NCBI GenBank assembly: GCA_003233615.1
Contig: QIMB01000368.1
Span: forward strand, 1-10,474
From: Nitrospirota bacterium
GTDB lineage: Bacteria > Nitrospirota > Nitrospiria > Nitrospirales > UBA8639
Length of the DNA: 10,474 nt
Direction: 5' to 3'
Of the stretch, positions 7,508 to 10,474 are shown piece after piece (the first letter of the stretch is position 1; each line of letters starts with the position of its first letter). The position numbers were made by a program, and so were the translations under genes. The notes under the pieces were generated by a model. It ran no database searches. It had not been told where the DNA came from and saw only the letters and a list, made by a program, of their open reading frames with translations.

Positions 7508-7969
7508 TTTGGCAATCAGATTCTGAAACTTCCTTCGGACCAGAACAATGTCTTTAAAACCCTACACACTTGGAAAGAAGCCAATCTCCAAATCTTTATC
7601 TTCGGCATTTGCCATGACCTTGACTCATATTGTACGCTTCCCTTCTTATTCCTCATCAGCATCACACCGGACATCATGTAACCCTGAATTGAGCGATTAT
7701 CTATGGCGATCTGCACTAATCCCTTGTGCGACAACGATTGTGAAAAACCTCGACAGACCAAACGGGTCTGCCAACATTTTTCAAAAACCCTGTCATCTCA
7801 AGGTCTTGGCGCATCTCATCCATACAAATCGCTCAACTCAGGTTACAGATAGACGACCGTCTCAACTCTTTGTGCCAATTGCCTGTCGATGTCCACGCAC
7901 GCTATAGGAAACAACATAATCGTCATCATTAGCCCAATAGGTGTGTATCTATTTAGATGAAATCGCGTT
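7508..7969. other. long intergenic region between divergent genes
   Basis: About 460 bases without a gene I can support. Open frames exist on both strands (for example 7548-7907 plus), but their translations are low in acidic residues and show no domain, and none has a good ribosome binding site. The region contains an interrupted palindrome at 7741-7783 and a weak promoter candidate for the 55-residue gene (TTGCCT 7879-7884, 18 bp, TATAGG 7903-7908). It may hold a decayed gene or an unrecognised small RNA. Confidence 0.4.
7741..7783. repeat. interrupted 43-bp palindrome, possible bidirectional terminator
   Basis: Outer arms TGAAAAA (7741-7747) and TTTTTCA (7777-7783) are exact reverse complements, as are inner arms CAGACC (7754-7759) and GGTCTG (7765-7770). 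Two symmetric 6-nt unpaired stretches separate them, and the loop is 5 nt. A GC stem flanked by an A-tract on one side and a T-tract on the other is the layout of a bidirectional intrinsic terminator, though the 6-nt gap before the T-run makes it imperfect. Confidence 0.35.
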
Positions 7970-7975
7970 AAAGGA
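7970..7975 (+). promoter_or_regulatory. ribosome binding site of the 55-residue zinc-finger gene
   Basis: AAAGGA lies 8 nt before the ATG at 7984. It is important because the reading frame is too short to be trusted on length alone. Confidence 0.6.
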
Positions 7976-7983
7976 AAAATAAG

Positions 7984-8151
7984 ATGCCAAAAGCGAAACG
8001 AGAAAAGAATTGTTATGTGTGTGGTGAAGAAGGGTGGGTCCGGATGAGCTTTATGACGTGTGGGAAATGCGCTCAGCATTTTTGCAGTAAGCACGGCGAT
8101 CCAAAAATGGATGAATGTACCGCCTGTCTTGAAGATGGGGAGGAAATGTAG
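7984..8151 (+). CDS. 55-residue cross-brace-like zinc-finger microprotein
   Basis: This short reading frame encodes 55 residues with seven cysteines and two histidines. Potential ligands come in the order C10-x2-C13, C26-x2-C29, C34-x2-H37, C45-x2-C48, with H32 extra. Four evenly spaced ligand pairs in 39 residues are the pattern of two-zinc folds of the RING, FYVE or AN1 kind, rather than a simple zinc ribbon. The N-terminus is basic (PKAKREK) and the C-terminus acidic (LEDGEE). There is no signal peptide or membrane segment, so it is probably cytoplasmic. AAAGGA 8 nt upstream and the ligand regularity argue for a real gene. It stands alone on the plus strand, divergent from the helicase operon. 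Function unknown; protein or nucleic-acid binding is the reasonable inference. Confidence 0.7.
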   Translation: MPKAKREKNCYVCGEEGWVRMSFMTCGKCAQHFCSKHGDPKMDECTACLEDGEEM

Positions 8152-8318
8152 AGGGCTTCAGACAAATTACCCTTACAAAAAAACACTTAGCATAGAGTTG
8201 CCACACTCAAAGTCCGAGATAAGCCACACTCCTGAGTAAAGAGACAGTCATTGCTGATCACTTGCCATCCCTTATATCATACAACCCTATACGCAGTTTT
8301 TCCCGCTCCCTGACTTCC

Positions 8319-8540
8319 ATGCCTTCCACTGTATCTTTGACGGACTCTCTCAAAAGCAATCAACGTAAGGCCTTTTATGAAGGGCATAAGAACATTGCCC
8401 TCATCATGATCCTTATCATGTTTGTGTTTCCTCTTTTTGGAGTCTATATAAGTGGATTGCTAGGGGCGGCTCTGGGAATGCTCATTTCCGTTGTCACCTA
8501 TTTTTTGACTCCCTACGTCACCCTTCAACTAAGTGCATGA
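8319..8540 (+). CDS. small membrane protein with two helices
   Basis: The 73-residue protein has a charged N-terminal part (SLKSNQRKAFYEGHKN, about 10-25) followed by two hydrophobic segments at about 25-45 and 46-66, with a short GLLGAALG turn between them. It is probably an inner-membrane hairpin. I do not recognise a named family. The clear split between a polar amphipathic start and two clean helices suggests a real gene. The start is uncertain: the ATG at 8319 has no clear ribosome binding site, and an in-frame TTG at 8262 would add 19 residues. The gene lies about 170 bp after the zinc-finger gene in the same direction and just before the AT-rich stretch. Confidence 0.55.
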   Translation: MPSTVSLTDSLKSNQRKAFYEGHKNIALIMILIMFVFPLFGVYISGLLGAALGMLISVVTYFLTPYVTLQLSA

Positions 8541-8908
8541 AGAATCCGAGTGTGCCTTGAACCTTGTATTGCCTTCATCCTATCCTAGACAAAAATACGC
8601 TACAATAATACACAAAAATTAGCCTTTCATATTAAAGTATACAATTATCTTTTACTTTATATTCATAATTCACAATAACACTGACAGCATTTACTACATT
8701 GAATATATGCGACTTTATGTCTTCTAGAAAAATAGTAATATTCATTCAAGATGAGACCATAAAGTCATTCGCTACAATTTAAACCTTTTCTTTATATTAA
8801 TGCCATAGAAAAAGAAGTGCAAAATGTCCCCCTACCCGTTCAACACAAACCACACTTCGCGTATGTCCTGCTAAACATAATCTTTCGCTTTAAATTTTTT
8901 GTCCAACG
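8541..8908. other. AT-rich non-coding stretch
   Basis: I see no gene in these 368 bases. Counting G and C by hand over 8581-8820 gives 63 of 240 (26%), against about half in neighbouring genes. A 9-bp inverted repeat, GACTTTATG (8711-8719) and CATAAAGTC (8758-8766), is separated by 38 nt. The stretch could be a promoter region silenced or bent by nucleoid proteins, or the remnant of transferred DNA; the sequence does not decide. Confidence 0.5.
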
Positions 8909-9340
8909 ATGAATGCCCTCTACTACCCTTTTCATCTCTGTCATGAACAGACACTCAACCGACTATTAGCAGAGTATGAGATTGTCCACTTTCGAGATTT
9001 CATGGCCCTCCAGCTTACGCCGATGATGGGGACAACGGCCTTCCCTGATCGCATGGGCGATTATTACCCGGACCATTTACATGCTGGTCGCATTGTGCAA
9101 GGCCATAACGTCAGTGGCCCGCTCGCACCTGATATGGTTATGGCCATCAATCGTGATTTAGCAGATCCGCAATGGCGAAACGCTTTTCAAGAATTCATCC
9201 TGAACGATTATCGCTTTCAGCGTGGGCTATTTACCGACTCTAAGGAGGGAACATCCAAACTTTCCGAATATCCTCCGAAGCCTGAATGGCTTCAATTTCG
9301 GCCACCAGATCCATTGATGTGGAAACGACTCAAGCTATGA
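8909..9340 (+). CDS. conserved-looking protein of unknown function (143 residues)
   Basis: The 143-residue soluble protein is rich in aromatic residues, histidine and proline. It begins NALYYPFHLCHEQTL and contains ordered-looking segments: VHFRDFMALQLTPM (26-39), DRMGDYY (47-53), HAGRIVQGHNVSGPL (58-72), RDLADPQWR (82-90) and YRFQRGLF (101-108). No metal-binding cluster, membrane helix or known catalytic motif is evident. From memory, similar proteins of the same start and length occur in Nitrospira as hypothetical proteins; I cannot confirm this. The composition and absence of low-complexity argue strongly for a real gene. No clear ribosome binding site precedes the ATG at 8909. The stop codon overlaps a possible next start in ATGA at 9337-9340. 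Confidence 0.7.
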   Translation: MNALYYPFHLCHEQTLNRLLAEYEIVHFRDFMALQLTPMMGTTAFPDRMGDYYPDHLHAGRIVQGHNVSGPLAPDMVMAINRDLADPQWRNAFQEFILNDYRFQRGLFTDSKEGTSKLSEYPPKPEWLQFRPPDPLMWKRLKL

Positions 9341-9558
9341 GCCGTCAACGGCTTCATGGAACAGACGTGATTCAATTCGATTACAGGTGGGCACTGATTA
9401 AAACCTCAGCTTCTTTGATCTATACAATTCAGATCTCCCAACAACGTAAACTCGTTGCAGTGACAGACTCGTCAGCCCATCATCACTTGCTGACACGAAC
9501 TTGTGAGCGAGACAAAGTTTCCCTCAAGAATCTTTGTATAAAGCGAGATGGATATTAA
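9337..9558 (+). CDS. doubtful small ORF coupled to the preceding gene
   Basis: A 73-residue frame starts at an ATG that overlaps the stop of the 143-residue gene (ATGA), an arrangement typical of translational coupling. The product has a weakly hydrophobic middle (WALIKTSASLIYTIQI, about 18-33) and a basic C-terminus, with no recognisable domain. The coupling is the only support; the frame could be chance within a roughly 340-base gap between better genes. Confidence 0.25.
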   Translation: MSRQRLHGTDVIQFDYRWALIKTSASLIYTIQISQQRKLVAVTDSSAHHHLLTRTCERDKVSLKNLCIKRDGY

Positions 9559-9682
9559 GTATATTTCAGTCCTGAGCAGCCAATCGCGCGTTCACGTACT
9601 ATCGCTTTCAAACAGAAAAGCAACATGGGCTGGGAACAGCAATGACTTTGTTGCTCATTCAAGCGCCCGCATTCATTTTCGA
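9559..9682. other. intergenic sequence before the lipoprotein esterase gene
   Basis: No promoter with good boxes and no terminator hairpin is apparent. If the preceding 73-residue ORF is not real, the non-coding stretch extends from 9341 to the esterase start, about 340 bases with no other feature. Confidence 0.3.
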
Positions 9683-9718
9683 ATGTCCACGATAGCGTTT
9701 CGAACACTGGCATCCTTT

Positions 9719-10474
9719 ATGAAATTTCTATGCACTCTGCTAATGATCGCATCGTTGTCCGCTTGTAACCGGCAACCCACCTCCGCACCGAATCATGTTA
9801 GCACTGTCGAGTCAGCCATTATCGTCATACCAGGTTATTACGGAACGCGTTTGGTGCAAGAGGCCGATGGCAAACTCATTTTCATTTCTCTCAGCCAGGC
9901 CCTGTTCGGTAACCAGGCGTTGACTCTTCCAGTGCCTGGTCTTGGATTTCAAAAAACAGTCGACTTAAAACCTGAAGGCATTCTCAAAAAAGTTGACGTC
10001 GTTCCCTTCTTCTATTCCATTGACGTCTATGGCTCGTTGATAAACCAGCTACGCCGCTTCAACAAGAAGAACCGAAAGGTGATTCCACTTGTCTATGACT
10101 GGAGGGATGATCTAATGCAGGCGGTTCGAAATTTAGACAATCTCATTCACCAACTCCGAATCGAGGGGAAAAACGATATTTCCGTCATAGCTCATAGTAT
10201 GGGTGGCCTGATTGCAAGCTACTATCTGCGATATGGCACGCAGGATATGGAGTCTGCCACTGAGACATGGAAAGGGAAAGAATCACTCACACGCGTCGTG
10301 ATGGTTGGAGTACCGTTCCTGGGAGTCATGCATTCATTTCGTAACATGAACTTCGGGGTGACCGTCGGATTAAACACCTCATTGCTCAGTGCCGAAGCCT
10401 ATGCATCATTCCCTGCTAGCTACTTCACTTTACCGCTTGCCACCGCTGATGAACTGTTCACGCCGGAGCTGCAG
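9719..10474 (+). CDS. lipoprotein alpha/beta hydrolase, LCAT-like (3' end cut off)
   Basis: An open frame of 252 codons runs off the end of the window. It begins with a lipoprotein signal peptide: hydrophobic residues 3-12 and lipobox LSAC, so C16 would be lipidated and the enzyme anchored in the membrane facing the periplasm. The mature part looks like an alpha/beta hydrolase of the lecithin:cholesterol acyltransferase/lipase group: IVIPGYYGTRL (35-45, oxyanion region), VYDWRDD (125-131), nucleophile elbow AHSMGG (158-163, S160) and VGVPFLG (196-202). The catalytic Asp and His would lie beyond the edge. AHSMGG replaces the commoner GHSMGG. The likely role is hydrolysis or transfer of a lipid acyl ester. 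An in-frame ATG at 9683 gives a 12-residue longer signal; neither start has a clear ribosome binding site. Confidence 0.75.
   Translation, partial: MKFLCTLLMIASLSACNRQPTSAPNHVSTVESAIIVIPGYYGTRLVQEADGKLIFISLSQALFGNQALTLPVPGLGFQKTVDLKPEGILKKVDVVPFFYSIDVYGSLINQLRRFNKKNRKVIPLVYDWRDDLMQAVRNLDNLIHQLRIEGKNDISVIAHSMGGLIASYYLRYGTQDMESATETWKGKESLTRVVMVGVPFLGVMHSFRNMNFGVTVGLNTSLLSAEAYASFPASYFTLPLATADELFTPELQ

Noticed and set aside
7548..7907. 119-codon plus-strand open frame in the divergent intergenic region
   Set aside because: The translation is serine-, threonine- and arginine-rich with almost no acidic residues and no motif. There is no good ribosome binding site, and the frame runs through the palindrome at 7741-7783.
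7843..8094. 83-codon minus-strand open frame
   Set aside because: It overlaps the better supported 55-residue zinc-finger gene on the other strand and its translation shows no plausible domain.
8200..8231. Direct repeat GCCACACTC at 8200-8208 and 8223-8231
   Set aside because: Only two copies of 9 bp, with no third copy or flanking symmetry to suggest an operator, iteron or CRISPR-like array.
8711..8766. 9-bp inverted repeat with 38-nt spacing
   Set aside because: In DNA of 26% G+C such a match with a long loop is not compelling, and it has no T-run, partner site or further copies in the window.
1..10474. Search for tRNA, rRNA, insertion sequences and CRISPR arrays
   Set aside because: No cloverleaf, rRNA-like segment, transposase reading frame or regularly spaced repeat was recognised anywhere in the window.

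Overview
The window is about 10.5 kb of ordinary-looking bacterial chromosome (coding regions roughly half G+C). It carries about a dozen genes on both strands and no RNA gene, insertion sequence, phage structural gene or CRISPR array that I can see. The best guess at the source is a Nitrospira-like bacterium (Nitrospirota). The hints are the small 'MACARCGG...' zinc-ribbon protein, the 143-residue 'ALYYPFHLCHE' protein and the NnrS context. This rests on remembered resemblance, not on a search.

Left part, plus strand (194-3448): a Yip1-family membrane protein; a secreted glycerophosphodiester phosphodiesterase with a signal peptide; a four-CBS-domain protein (two Bateman modules); and a 119-residue protein of unknown function ending in a zinc ribbon. 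The gaps (103-240 bp) suggest mostly separate transcripts.

Middle part, minus strand (7407 down to 3445): a compact apparent operon of zinc-ribbon microprotein, SF2 helicase, NnrS membrane protein and RbgA/YlqF ribosome-assembly GTPase. The spacings are 1 nt, a 28-nt overlap (or 59 nt if NnrS starts internally) and 36 nt. A good sigma70-type promoter lies just upstream (TTGACT, 16 bp, TATAGC). At its far end the operon meets the 119-residue gene tail to tail, and both stop codons lie in one CTAG.

Right part, plus strand (7984-10474): a 55-residue cysteine/histidine-rich microprotein with eight candidate metal ligands in a RING/FYVE-like order; a small two-helix membrane protein; a very AT-rich non-coding stretch (26% G+C over 8581-8820); a 143-residue conserved-looking protein, possibly coupled to a weak small ORF; and the start of a lipoprotein esterase of the LCAT/alpha-beta hydrolase type, cut by the window edge.

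I found no complete new system that I could defend. The points most worth a second look are the 55-residue zinc finger, the concentration of three small zinc proteins around an NnrS/helicase operon, the interrupted palindrome at 7741-7783 and the CTAG shared by two convergent stops.
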